Of a stretch of 64,000 bases of DNA, positions 36,501-49,161 are shown piece by piece; position 1 is the stretch's first letter, and every line of letters starts with the position of its first letter. The notes beneath the pieces are model-generated. The model worked only from the letters and a program-made list of their open reading frames with translations, made no database searches and was not told the DNA's origin. This stretch comes from Kappaphycus alvarezii (taxonomy: Eukaryota > Rhodophyta > Florideophyceae > Gigartinales > Solieriaceae), in NCBI GenBank assembly GCA_002205965.3, contig NADL03000683.1:372001-436000 (forward strand), in the 5' to 3' direction. Position numbers and translations under genes: made by a program.

Positions 36501-37200
36501 TCGTGAAGCTCGAACCTGCACTCCACGTGCAGATACTAATCTTCATTCCCCTCTAGTCACGAATCTGTTCGCAAGAAAAATTGCGACCTTTTCTCATTGG
36601 TATCATATATATCAATGACCTCCAAAAGATTCACAGAAAGAACTTATTCCCAGACACAGACAATGTGCAACAGATTAAGTAAGTGGAACCGAGAAGAAGA
36701 GAAGTATAATACACAAAATAACGAGAAAAATAGGATACGGTTGGTGTTGCCTGGCTGACCATTTTTTAGATGTCGTTCTGACCCTCTGCGTCTCTAAATC
36801 CTTAAGCTTGCTCCATGGGTGTTATTAGAGCTGACTGAGACTGTGAAGGATCTTTTTCCCATGCTTTCTCATCTAGGAACCTTTTACTAGTCGATTTAGC
36901 TTGTTGGTATTCCAAAAACTTACTCCCCGTCGCAGTTTTAAGACAGTGTTTTCGTTTATACTCGGTTGGGACTGGATTGATACTTAAAGATATGCAGTCT
37001 ATTAGCATTCGTTGATAGCAACCACTCTAAACCTACGAGGTTTATTCAATGCCTCAAATGCCTAATCTCGTCTTGCTTCATTGCCTCTAAGAATCCTAGT
37101 GACTCGGGCGCAGTAGTAATACCAGTGATAATGGAACTGAAAGAATTTGAGAAGGTTTCTGCTGGTGGTACAAAGATTCGAGCCCTACGAACTTATAGTC
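30511..37200. other. AT-rich gene-free region
   Basis: Long AT-rich stretch with only short open frames on both strands. A 19-bp tandem repeat (ACCTTTCAAATATTTAAGA, twice) lies near 35,385-35,423. Probably very old element debris, since nothing is assignable by eye. Confidence 0.4.
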
Positions 37201-37270
37201 ACCCTCTAGGATATTCCGGGCCACAACCGAACATATCTTTCAAATATTAAGGCACTCCACATTCCCCCCT
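37201..37270 (-). repeat. Dispersed repeat A, copy 3 (minus strand)
   Basis: On the minus strand it reads AGGGGGGAATGTGG, then CCTTAATATTTGAAAGATATG and CGGTTGTGGCCCGGAATATC. It matches copies 1 and 2 up to the GGGTG that follows CCTA, after which sequences part. The orientation predicts that any element body would lie at coordinates above 37,270, but no coding remnant is visible there. Confidence 0.65.
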
Positions 37271-38167
37271 AACTTACAATCTAATGTTAGAGAGATTTCG
37301 TTACTACGAGCGTGCTAGCATAGAAAGTAGCTGACAGATAGTGCAAAAGTCGTCGCTACTGCAGCAATGGAAATATAGTGGGGACTTTCATGCCAAGGCA
37401 TGCTCCAGTGGCTGTCGCACTCGATGCAATACTCCTGTAGCTGACATGTCAGTGCTTTAGTGGTGTAGAAATGGGGGTATGGCGACATTCCAAATATTAG
37501 TCTAGCGGTAATTATTGGCAGCTGATATCAGCTAAAATAATCTGCGAAGTAAAGCAGAATTCTTTTTGAACAAACTTATTTCCCATGGCCGTCCTCCTGT
37601 GCTGAAATCGAAGTCTCACGTTTTCAAGTAGCAAACCTTTTCTCCATTTTCATAACGGATAGCAGGGGCACAATAGATTTTGAAAGCCAATGCTGGCGTG
37701 GCTGCAGTCTAGTTCTTAAAACGTGTATGGGATGTAACTGTCTAGAGTGTATTTCTCTGAAGCCAGGTTGTCCCTAAAATTCGACCAGGAAAGATCCATT
37801 CATCGTTAGGAACTCGTTGCGACAGAAAGAAAATTGATCCACACTTTTAAATAACAAACTGCGACTATTGTCCTGTAGACCACACAGTTTTTGGTTTGTG
37901 TCGTAGGGTATAGGAGCTGCCTTTTCCTTGATCTTTTCGGTGATCGAGGAAAAACTCTCGAGAGAAACGCATACCCTTTGGAAAGATTGACACAACGCTT
38001 TTAATAATTCGAAAATATTTTGATTTTTTTATAAAGATTGCGAAACAATCAAAAATTTCGTTATGGAGAAACGTGTATAGACGGTAACGATACATTCGAA
38101 AGCTAAGGAATGCAATGGTACCGTTGGGTATTTTTGTGTTGCAAGCGCAGCAATATTGTCGTACACA

Positions 38168-38505
38168 TACTGTACTGTACTGTACTGTACCGTGATGTAC
38201 ATACTGTACAGTACAGTACAATTAAATCATTTCACACCTGCAGCAAGAATATCAAAATCGTGTGATGGCCTAGGCAAATGATCGCTTGTACAGTGGTACT
38301 GAAGGATTCGGTTGAGTATGATAAAAGTACGACGGTTCATCCTTGCACAACAATATTTGTAGCATCACAGCAACGTGGTGGTAAATCTTTATGGACACAG
38401 CAACGGCATACAGTCAAGAACAAGGCAGCACTGTCCGACGGTACAGAATTGTACAATCCTGTACAACATTGTACTGTACGGTACTGTACAATACAATACT
38501 TCCAC
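38168..38505. repeat. Cluster of GTAC motifs including a long hairpin
   Basis: 38,168-38,187 is a run of ACTGTACTGTACTGTACTGT type, followed after about 15 bases by a GTACAGTACAGTACA run ending at 38,220. The two arms are complementary and could form a stem of about 15 bp. A second group lies at about 38,445-38,505 (GTACTGTACGGTACTGTACA and variants). Confidence 0.85.
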
Positions 38506-38509
38506 ACAG

Positions 38510-41500
38510 CTGTCGACAGAACGGACTTATGCAACCCAGTAAGATACATATGCTTCTTTACATTGTAAGGGCAAAAAAGATTCTCATTTTTGCGAAGATA
38601 CACGGCAATGGCATGTGCAACAAAGCATTATTGATGATTCAGACTGTTATTTTCCACAAAAATCCTATTGATCCTGCCAATTGGAAAATCTCGCCTTCCA
38701 GGATATTTTGACATTCTCTGGCAAGTTGCCAACATGTAAACATTTGTAAGCTCCCATTATCGCAGTCATATGCTCTTTCGACGAATTGCAAATCTAACTA
38801 CCTTCTCACGGTAAAGGCTCACATAGCCGCACGATATTTGTTTGACAGCAAAATATATCCGTTCGCCAAAAGATATCAACCTTGGCCCCAAGCCGTCGAG
38901 AAACGAAAAAGAGCCTCCTCTATTCTACTTTCGTCCGCCTTATTTGTGTAATCAATTTCCAGTCTATATTTATTTGTAGCACAGAGAGCCGAAGGGCACT
39001 GAGCCCCCTCTTTTGTCAGCCATGCTTTGCTGTCCAATTTCCAATACTAGTTGCCTTCAGGAATTAAACACAACACACTTAGAGGGAGACATTCTCTCGT
39101 TCACATCTTTTGCAGCCTAAATGCTGATCGATCCTCTCGAGGGAAAAGTAGTGCACGCTACATTTTGTTGTTCCTGGATTCTCATATTAATCGCTGGAAG
39201 CGAAAGCCAACTTGGTTAATTTCTGTTTGTAACTTCCTTGCTCTCAAAAATCTATATGTTTCCATGAAATTTCATATCCATTGAGTATGATGATTTTAGA
39301 CTTGTCTTGAAAGAGAGGGTTCTTCATTCCGCTCGATCGTGTGATGCGCGGCAATTATTCGTGCACCCCAAACAAAGGAAAATTTTGGGTGCTTTACATA
39401 AGTCAAATTACTTATTTCATTTGCACTTATTCATCGTTATTTAGTTCTGCTTGTGATCCTAAAGTGACATTCCTAAGCAACTATAAACCTCTTGTGTTCT
39501 CTGGGGAAGCAGTTTTACCCAAGAGTCCGTTTGGACACGATATGAACCCGCTTTCTCAGCCGCTTTCTACGAGACATTAGATAGCTTGGAGTGTCGAGAT
39601 ATCTGCTTACCGGAATTATGTCGTGAGTAAGGCACTGGTGTGGTGTTTCTGTCGCTCTAGGCCATCAGTTGTAGATATTTTTGACTTCAAATTCCCAGAA
39701 CCTCAAGTAGTCGTGTTTGGAGCTAATAAAAGTACCGTCGAGACAGGAATGGCTCAGTTAAAAATTACATCATTTCAAGATTCAGAAAGGCAACCTGCAA
39801 TTTTTTCAGCTTATTAGGGTATCTCCATCCGGTGGTTTTTCCGTGGTCCCCACAGCTTCAATCTATGAAAACCGTGTAAATTTCGACTAAACTAACCAGA
39901 TAAAGAGGACCTAGGACAATTTGCAAGGCAATTACATTTTTAACATCATCAATTCTATAGAGTAAGATTGACATTGAGGAAAGAAAGGTTAAATTTATCT
40001 CACGATGCAGATATGTGTTTGCTTAAATTAAAACTTTTAAGCACGCTTCAGTAACGTTGGAAATGGGGGAAATATCAGTATGAATGAAGGTTCTAATACT
40101 ACTGCAGGCGGGAAAAATCGTTATCATACGATGGATGTGAAACAATAATTCAACTTCACAACGTAGACAAAAATAATTGATGAACATCAATCTCTAAATT
40201 TTCTAATATTCTTTTAGGCTCGATTGATTGTTTAGAGCACCATAAAGTTTGTCTTCTATTTTCCGTTTCACGTTACACGACAGGCTTAAATGCAAAAAGC
40301 TTTCAAAAAGGACAAACATACTGTATTCATCTCAAGAGCTGATTCCTGCAATAACCGTTAACACTGACATTACTATAAGTCTTCTCATTTTACCTCCCAG
40401 AACAAGTTGATTTTTCAAAAGTTAAAATGGTTAAAGTCTGAATGGATACTATTTGGCAATCTTCGAACTTTTTGGACTTTTTTTCTGATTTATCTACTCA
40501 AAATTTGTTCATATGATAGGAGATGTAATCCCTTCTTAAATTCCCATGCGGCCTCTACATATTTCAACTCGCTTAAAACTTTCAACATTGGTCAGTAACA
40601 TCACGGATGAAGTTGCTTATGACAGATTGCAATGACCTCCCAGAGTCTCTAGCGGCAGATCTAATTAAGTCCCTGCATAACCGAGCCGCAGTGCAGTGAT
40701 ACTTCTCGTTTGAGCATTTTTTGTTTTAGAGCGTAGTTCTTGTGCCCTTTCATACAAGATCTCTTACTTATGCGTGTGATATCGATTGATTTGCAGCGAA
40801 TGAATGAAAGGCTCGAGTCTTACAAAGGTACAATCTAACCATTTTGGCATATCGGTACTACTACCGTCTGAACATTTCAACTATTTCCCAGTAGTCGAAA
40901 CGCTGAAATGCTGACTGGTTAACAGCTGCTTCCCAGTGGCTGTGAAACTAGTAGCTGTCAAACGAGTCAACAAGCTAACGGTGTTGGACGTGACCAGCCT
41001 TGGATTTCACGTTTTCAGCTTGGTAAAATTTTGAACACTTCCTGCTATCATTCACAATGAAGCTGAGGCACTCTGAGAAATATCCATGAGGATTTGACCC
41101 ACTGTTCGGAAAGATATTCGATAGAAATATATAAAGATGAAAAAGAATTGAATTTCTTGGTGTATTCATTCGTTAATTTTTTAGGTAGGCCAAAACGAAA
41201 TCTAAATTGGCGTGTAAGCGCTATACTCTTGTTTCAAAAATGGGATTTTTCTGACAGAATTGAAGGGTCGGAGCTTACAGTTGGAAACTGTCTCGATATC
41301 AGGCGCCAAAAGCAGTGTGCAGGACATAGTGGACATGACAAGTTCAGACCAAATGATGGCTCCAATGCGCTGATATGTTCGCTGTCGAGTTGTCGCGAGG
41401 AAGAGATTACCGTCGCGTTATGGCCAGGAAAAGTTAGTTGAGTGAAAGAACCTTTTCTGAGGGTGGTGCACAACGGGAGCGACTGCAATGGCCTGGAGTT

Positions 41501-42380
41501 GGAAGGGTTTGGGGGTTTTACTCCTGGAAGATTGGAATTGTAGTTCACATGTTTGGTCGCAGGTGAGGATTAGCGCGAGAGGACCTGACTAAATTTTGAT
41601 CCAGGTCGCGGATACTGGCCTTGCGTTCGCAAACGACTGTCGCTCCGCGATTTAAGTAGTCTTCGTGCGCGTGGAAGCTTTGAAGAGGATGTAATAAACA
41701 ATCATGTAGTCGATATCAGCCCTCAGCGGTGAGTATCGCGAGATAATGACTATTGATGACCGTTCCAATGGAAGACCAGGTCATGCCAGTGAGGCGCTGG
41801 TAATACCGTCACCGATCATTGCGCGCGCGATATGTTAGGCGGAATCTTGGGGACCTAATCGGGCGGGGAAGGCACACAAACAAAGTTCAGGGTGATGGCA
41901 GAGCTTGGCGATTCACGTAATTTTGCGTCGCTGTTTCTTGAGTTTCATTCCTATGTGCAGTTTTACGGGCCCACCTTCTGACTACGTTGCCTTTGAGTCG
42001 GCAATGTGTTTAATAAACGACGCGATAGTTATGTTACGGGCGAATAGATCAGTCTCCGGGCCCCTGGAATCGCAGAAGGGCTGAATGAAGGTGCCCGCAG
42101 GCTTGAACCTAGTGCCGAACGAAGTACGGAGGTGTCACTCTGATAGTCTCGGACAGCAGGTCAAAGGTTTTCCGAAAATTTGTGATGATTGAGTGGGGTA
42201 GGTGCTTTCAAAGCTTGAGGGGTAAAGATTGGCAACGTAGTCCCAGAGGCCAACCATCGTAATGCAAGTGTAGTTAGTGCGGAAGAATATTTAAAGATAG
42301 TTGAAAATTGCGGCATTTTCATCTTCACCTTCAATACTACTGTCAAGCATCATACAATCCGGCTACCCGTTGCACGAGAG
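38510..42380. other. AT-rich region, no gene recognised
   Basis: Short frames only (longest 115 codons at 41,094-41,441). Composition shifts to higher GC from about 41.2 kb, possibly the start of the LINE relic that is recognisable from 42.4 kb. Confidence 0.35.
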
Positions 42381-42519
42381 CATCATGTCGGGCAGCCCTG
42401 GGTGTGCACGACTAACTTCCTCTCCATTGCCAGTACGGAGGAGAACAAATCTGTCCCCACGACGACTAAGTGACGATGCTCAACCCGTCCCGTAAGACAC
42501 CTTGGTATTGAGTCCCACG

Positions 42520-42930
42520 TATCAGGAGAACACAGGACAAGGATCAACTTTAGAGCAACGAAGACACTGGTGGAACAAACAATTTCGACATCACACCAGT
42601 CAATCCACTTGGACCCTCAGATTCAAGAGTGAGGTCCTTTAATAACCCCCTAACTAGTCTCAACACTGCCAGCAATGAAAAGCAGCCGAAACATTAACAG
42701 TTCATTGCCGGATTGTCGTGGAGAAGCAGGCTCTTTCCGATCCCTATCTCTAACCTTGGTTGGTGACAACTGGACGCGTTTTTCCGTTGCTGCAGAGCGG
42801 CGGGATCTGGGACGTGCGGCTCAATGGAACGGTACTGGAAGATAAGATAAATTTCTTTACCAAGATACGAAGCTTTGATGATCCTCTCCATCACTGCGTG
42901 TCTGTTAGTATGTTTGTCATCTATACTCTA
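42520..42930 (+). mobile_element. LINE relic, endonuclease-domain end
   Basis: Across frames the sequence reads RTRINFRATK, then TGGTNNFDITPVNPLGPS, and FNNPLTSLNTASNEKQPK. These align with RTRPDIRAM, AGGTDYFDVTFVNPLAPS and FNPLTSLNAAHAEKQRK of the LINE at 14.5 kb. Nucleotide-level resemblance continues through the AATGGAACGGT block at about 42,823. The RPD motif is RIN here, so the endonuclease core is lost. Same orientation as the 14 kb copy. The upstream RT part is not recognised but may extend back to about 41.7 kb. Confidence 0.65.
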
Positions 42931-43019
42931 GTTGATTACAGGCGGATATGGTACCAGCGAGTTCAAGGAAGTTTCTATGGTGTCCACTGCAGGATCCGAC
43001 TATAGGGCTAGGAATTAAC

Positions 43020-46000
43020 CGGGTGTAGCTGTGACTACTAAGCTCTTTATATCAACAGCTTGAACCTTTCATTGGATTGAAGCCCCTAGTTCTTCACAGT
43101 AAAATACCCATAAACTCCAACTTTTCATTCTTACTGCACCTTGAATAATTGAAATTGAACCACTAACAAATTACAATTTGTTTATTGTAGACAATAAATA
43201 ATAACATCTCCTGTTAAGACAAATGGAAAGCATCTCTTGGTTCGAAGTTTTCTAGAATACAGCACTACTGAACTGTTGATAAACTGTAGTCAATTGGGGA
43301 ACGGGTTTCCACATGAAGCATAGTTAAAGACAGAAATGCAATTTTGTCTACTTTTAAAAAACCATTCCTTACCCAATTCAACGAGATCAACCCCACAAAT
43401 CACAAACATATTTTGCACCCCTCTCGCATTAATACTTAAGTATGACAGTAAAAAAACTTAAATTCTGCAGTCGATTGTTCATATAGCAAATGATAGCGAC
43501 GAGTCTGTCTCGAGAGACGTCCCTCTGGGCCTACTTCTACAAACACAGTATAAAGTATGCTCAGGAATATCATAACTCAATTGGCCCGAAGCAGCATCAT
43601 CTCTTTTCCTTTACGTTGATACAAGCTTAAATTAGGCGTAAAAGGCAAACATTTTTCGGTTAAGAATTCTGTTGAAGGAGAAAATCAGTGCAACTTACTA
43701 TATAATGCATTCCAAGAGGGGAAAATATAACTCTAGCCTGGCAATATTCAACCATCGGGGTCCAAAATAACGGCCAGTCTCTATTTACACCTTTTAGGCT
43801 GAGCAATTTCAGTTTTTTGCTTATTTTGTGCACACTTTGACACCATTCTAATCAGATCAGAAACCTACCTTCAATGCATTTTTGAGTCCCAAAAGATCAC
43901 TGGAACAAAATTTTGAGACGTTTGTACATGTAATGAATCGATGGGTTGTAGGCAGCACCTGTAAAGAATTTTTTTTCTGGAAAAGACCCACGTTCAAAAT
44001 GGTACCACCAGTTGCGGATACTTGGCTATACATACGAGGTTAGAAACCAACGCTAAATATACTGCTTATGAGCAATTTGGCAAAGCATGTCTAATGTTCA
44101 TCACAAGCAAGAATCGTAAATTAAAATAGAAATTGGTATTGATCAAAAATCCATTGTAAAAATACTACTCATGATAAGTAATGAATAAAGATTTCCCCTT
44201 ACTACGCAATGACTAAAGTTATGTTTACTGGCCAAAATGGGGGTTAATTTCAGTTAACGTACATTTAATGTAGCCGTCAACTCAAAATCTTTCTACCCGA
44301 GGTGCATTTTACTTCACATGCGTAAGAATCATTTTAGGGCGCAATTTATTTCTAACAGGAAGGCCTTTGAAACCCTTTGGTTTACTCAGGGTCCTTTTTA
44401 ATTTATCAATTCCTTGAAACAGCCAAAGATTCTTTTTTGAGAGATCGAGAACTAGATTCTTGCTGGTGTTTCCCGTTTGGTATGAGACTTTTACTTGTTT
44501 TTTCAACTTCTTGTGTAAATGCATTCGTCTGTATATTACACGGGAATGCATTAGAATGAGAGTTCATCGGCATTCATTGTTACTCGCTGAATGCATAATA
44601 CAGTCACATAGTTGCCTGCAGCTTTTAGAGCCCCCGACAGCTCCGCCGCTGGTAAACACTCGTAGAATTTTTCAAAATATTGGTGATGTGCAGTTTGGAT
44701 ACGACAAATTCGCACATACTTTGCGCGCTGTAGAAATGCCTTTGCAGTACGGAACAGATCTTGAAAAAGGTGCAACTACGCGAAACTGTATCCACACCCT
44801 GGGACAAAGGAAAGGATACCATCTTTTGCGGTATAGTATGTGCATGCCCCGAAAACAACCCCTGGTCCTTTACTATTTTCACGCACATAAAATAGCATCA
44901 CAGTTGAACCCAACTGGCCAACTTCCAATTGCAGGTTCATAAATCGAAGCAGATATTTAGATCATGTGATTTTCTGGACAAACTTTGCACATTCTGTTAT
45001 GCACGGCGGGTTGGCTCAAGATTGGCGACTTGGGTGTAGCCAGTCGGAGAGCATGACTCTAAAGAACTCGCTACCCTCTTTTGGTAGCTGCAAATGCTCT
45101 GTACAGTATTTGCCAGTGTTCCGATACTAATTGAGATTAATCCTTGTCAGCAGAGGACCTAAACGAATACTGTAAAGTCAATATAAAGTCACGCCGCATC
45201 CTTTCTGTTCGGGATTATCATTGACGTGGAACAAAAACTCGACAGTTCCTAGAGCTTTAGTTTTCAAGCCGCTTGCGCATAAAAGACTGCACAACGTAGG
45301 AGAATAAAGTAAGCCACTGACCCTCGTAAAGATGCAGATGCCAAAAAGTTGCTGATGAAAACAAAAGGATCTATCCATGAGAAGGGGAACTGCTTAGTGG
45401 TTCTTGCTTAAAGGAATATTTTTTTGTTACCAGAGTAAACCACAAGCGGCCTATCTTATATTCTGGATTCTCATGAGGAGCAAAAAAAATTTGTATTTAG
45501 ATTTGACAGAATTACCGTGCTGCTTTACCAGAAGTTTGTGTTTAAGTGTTGACTGATAAGCAGATTTTTGGCGACTTGGCTGCTTACATCTGTCGTAAAC
45601 ATATTGAATCAGATATTGACAGAATCAAAAAATGAGGAAGCAATAGTTTGTACCGATTTAGTCCTGGACTCTTGCAAGACGTTTACAGGATTCAGCTGAA
45701 AAGCGGTAGTGTGACAATATCTGTTGTTTTCGTCAGAATTTGCCAAAAAATCGAAAAAAATAGCTATGCAATGGCTAAACTCAAGAATACATTCTATCCC
45801 AAGACCTCTGCGAAATTATCGTTGATTATGCAGCAATTTTACTGAGAAAATAATGCGATACTGTTGAGAAAGCTTTAGAATGAAGTACGCGATAGGACAA
45901 CGGGCGCATGAAACCAAAATTTACTGCATTACATTTGGTCAATTTGAGCTCCCTTTTACTTTTGAGAACCTCAAACATCATTCGATTTTCGAAAGCGATG

Positions 46001-47120
46001 ATTAATAGGTCCCTCAATTTAATTAAATATTGAAATTGTTCAAATGCAAAAACTGAGACAAATACCTAAATAATAAAACGACCGCATCTATGTGATCACT
46101 GCAGAATGATTCTCTTCTTGAGTTGTCGAGAATATAAAGGCGGAAAATGGCACAAAGATTAATTATATCGACAAGAGCTTGCAGTGAAGGTTAAGCAAGA
46201 GGACTTTAGGTCCAGAACAGCAGAATGGTTGAAAGTTAGAAACTCTGAGCAGCAAGGCTTTCCCAAGTTGTCTTGACCATGAACAGTGTACCGGGTCGGA
46301 CGAATGAAGTCGCCCAGGGTTTAAGCTTTGATATAGTTTCAACTAGTGGCTGTAAATTACTATTCCATTTACTGAGCATGATAGCAAATACTGTACAAAT
46401 GTACTGCTGAGTTCAAGTCATGGATAACAATATGATAATGACTCGTTGCAAACCGATTGCTTCACTGAAAAACGTATCAACAAAGCTCTTATGAAGTTGG
46501 GATTGCTTGCTACTGTGCTTGCTCCAGTTAGGATCAGATGAACGAAGTAGTCCAGTTTTCGGACGTCATACCCTAGCGGACGAACGGATTAGATGCACTG
46601 CGAAATACTGCAGTGGACGTTGATTTATTTTGAGCACTCTTGAGGGCTCACACGGGTAAGGAGTGGGTATTTTATTGCATTGACATGCCTCTATAAATTC
46701 TGGCAGGGAGTGGAGCCTAGAATAAAGAACTCTGTTAACTGCAAGATTCAAATTCTCTTTTCTGAGAGTGCAATTTGAAGCTTTTTTTTGTAAAAACTGG
46801 GTATATCCCTGGGGCTTGTCACTATTCCTCCTCCAGAAATTAATTTAGGCCTTCGATAGGAAACATTAAGAAAGCGTAAAAATTACATTACAAAAAAAGT
46901 TATCAAACTAAAATCGTTTTTTTTGAATTAACGAAAGCAGCAATGGCATCTTGACGAAAGCTGTAACAGTATTTGATTCGACTGTCTGTCTGTGGTCATG
47001 TGACCAGTTAATTGACGTTGTTTGAAGTTGGATGGCACTGTATGATAAAATCTAATTTGGTGTCATAAGCTGTACGGACAAACACCCGCCAACTGGAACA
47101 AGCCTTTGCAGTTGAAAGGT
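43020..47120. other. AT-rich region, no gene recognised
   Basis: Only chance-sized frames are visible. The longest (44,460-44,942, 160 codons) starts without ATG and shows no domain. Confidence 0.35.
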
Positions 47121-47123
47121 TAT

Positions 47124-47151
47124 TGTACAGTACAGTACTGTACCACGGTAC
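47124..47151. repeat. GTACAGTACAGTACTGTAC motif run
   Basis: Run of the GTAC motif followed by CACGGTAC, about 0.8 kb downstream of the METTL5-type gene's stop codon. Confidence 0.85.
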
Positions 47152-47959
47152 AAACTAGCAGTACTTCGGGTGCACTTGGAACCATTCTCCTGCTGAGAAA
47201 CGACATGCACCTCTCGGGAACTTGTTACTCAAAACTGTCCTCCACCAGGTTCCCGCTTTGTACCAACGTCGAAATATGAGAAAATCCTTTCTTCCACTTG
47301 TATGTTTTCCGCAGCAAACTAAACACAAGCTCCAGTAAATGACGGGTAATGTCAACTTTGTCGTTGCCCAGGTGAGGTTACAAGGGTGTAAATCGCCATT
47401 GCTTCCAAAACTGCCTTGCGCGATACACATGCCTCCCGAGTCTAAGTGTTGCCGTCAGAAAAAGGGAGAGAACTCTGTAAAGATCGCAAATTCGAAAATC
47501 ATCAGGAAGAAACTATTAGGTACGTATTGTGCAGTAGTCGTGGTGATGTGACCGAAAGAAAATAAAAGGGATCCTACTGAGTTGTCAAAGTGCATTGAAT
47601 TCAAGCTGTCAAAGGATTTGTACCTACACCGATCGACTAGAGTCGCCCTTCGAAGGATCTACATCTGCAGGGCTTAGCCTGCTTTAGATAGAATAATGTA
47701 ACTTGTAACTTTAAAAGTTTGCACGACATAGAGCCTGCCTGTAAACGAATAATGATATGGTAAAGTAGTGTAGCGTGAGAATCGTCCTTAGCCGCAGCAA
47801 GGCTCGTTGCGACCTCTCAAGCTGGCAAAGGCAATGCACCCATTGCAATCTAATTTTCATATCACGGATTGAGGAACCATTTCTATATTTATATATGCGT
47901 ATGACACTTGGAACTACAGTACCGTACCCTTCGGAGTAGTGTGGATTGAGAAACTCCAC

Positions 47960-48860
47960 TCAGGTTCTGCTGCCACGAGAATACCCAGCCGTTTTCTTTT
48001 TCCTGCCTTTCCCTCGATACCGATTGCCCTGTATCTTTGCATGCACCTCCTCCACGGTGTCCAGAGGCTTTTCAACATGCCTAACCGCATCCTTGTTAAT
48101 AATCCCACATGTATCAAATCTCCACAGATCAACCTCGATATCCACCGATTTTGCCTTGTGAAACTTGTGCATTTCACCAATATCGAACCTCAGTTGGGCC
48201 AGCACCTGTCATCCACGCATACAATACAAAATTTGCAGTTAGTATTCCCTCGTCTCACTTCTCAATCAGCTCACACCATTACAAACAACCCCAACTCTGC
48301 AGGACAAACCAGCTCAAACGCACCTCTGCACGGGCCCCCCAAGATTGAGCCTTCCTCTGAATAAACGCCCGTGTGGCCGACTTGTGCATGGAATACACCG
48401 CCAACCGCGCCATACTCACCGCCGCTTGAAGAAACGCCACATCCACCCCCTTCCTCTTCGTACCAAACGGCGGGTTCATCACCACCACATCCACCCACCC
48501 CTCTTGACCCACTCCCCTCCCAAACCCAGCCCCTATCACATCACCGTGCACAAAATCCATCACATTGTCAACATCAAGCATGCGCGCATTTTCACTTGCG
48601 ATGGCAAGGGCGCCTGGGTCAATATCAACACCGATTATGTGACAGTCTCCTGCAACATGCGCACAAGCGATGGATAGCATGCCCGTGCCGCAACCAAGGT
48701 CGAGGATTAGGTTGTTGGAAATGTCGTCGTATGTGTGATGCATGGTGTGTGCAACGCGAGCCGCAAGATGCGCTGATGTGGGGTATTGCTCTAGCTCGAT
48801 GCTAGGGTTTGCAAAAGATTGCACCGTGGAGAGCGCGGCCTCGAGTTGATGAATCTTCAT
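47960..48860 (-). CDS. METTL5: METTL5-type 18S rRNA adenine-N6 methyltransferase, two exons
   Basis: Exon 1 runs from ATG 48,860 to 48,324 (179 codons). A GT-AG intron of 118 bp occupies 48,323-48,206 (donor GTGCGT, acceptor GACAG, phase 0). Exon 2 runs 48,205-47,960 (81 codons plus stop), giving 260 residues. Motifs: LEQYPT at residues 23-28, SAM-binding DLGCGTG at 54-60, acidic VDID at 78-81, catalytic NPPFGT at 129-134. Then YSMHKSATRAF and, in exon 2, AQLRFDIGEMHKFHKAKSVD then IEVDLWRF. The KFHKxKSVDIEVDLxRF end is diagnostic for METTL5, the TRMT112-dependent enzyme that makes m6A in 18S rRNA. Without the intron removed that end would be out of frame. A basic tail of about 47 residues follows the usual end (GNRYRGKGRKKKTAGYSRGS). 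The animal protein is about 209 residues. Confidence 0.93.
48206..48323 (-). other. Spliceosomal intron of the METTL5-type gene
   Basis: 118 bp, begins GTGCGTTTGAG and ends GGATGACAG on the minus strand. Removing it joins residues RAE to VLAQLRFD with no frame change and restores the conserved METTL5 C-terminus. The intron contains an in-frame stop, so it cannot be read through. Confidence 0.9.
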
Positions 48861-48869
48861 TTCGGGTGC

Positions 48870-49160
48870 TACGTGTTAGACGTCGGGGGGTCGGGATTTG
48901 GTAGGGATGAAGGGTTTTTTTTTTGTGAATGGTTGATGGTGGTAGGTAGTTGATAGCGGTGACTGGCAGGTGGATGGGGGAAGAGTCGTCCCACCACCTT
49001 TCCGCTGCGGTGATGACGGAGCCGTAGACGGCTGAACCGCGCAATACGCAGTAAGCTTTGCCTCCTGTCAAAACGTGTCTGCCAACGCAACAAGACGGCC
49101 CGGATGGCAGTAGTCTTGTCGTTGTGAGGGGAAGCGCTGGTGACTACAGTAGACTAAAAT
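48870..49160 (-). promoter_or_regulatory. 5' flank of the METTL5-type gene
   Basis: Contains a T8-10 run at 48,915-48,924 and no recognisable core promoter. No second gene is supported on either strand. Confidence 0.3.
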
Positions 49161-49161
49161 G

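Noticed and set aside
37165-37195. B-box-like GGGCTCGAATC on the minus strand
   Set aside because: Lies next to repeat A with no cloverleaf; more likely part of LTR-like DNA.
44460-44942. 160-codon open frame
   Set aside because: Starts with TTG, no recognisable domain, and one or two frames of this size are expected by chance in 64 kb.
48371-48805. Pro/His-rich plus-strand frame of 144 codons
   Set aside because: It is the antisense shadow of METTL5 exon 1, whose motifs are unambiguous.
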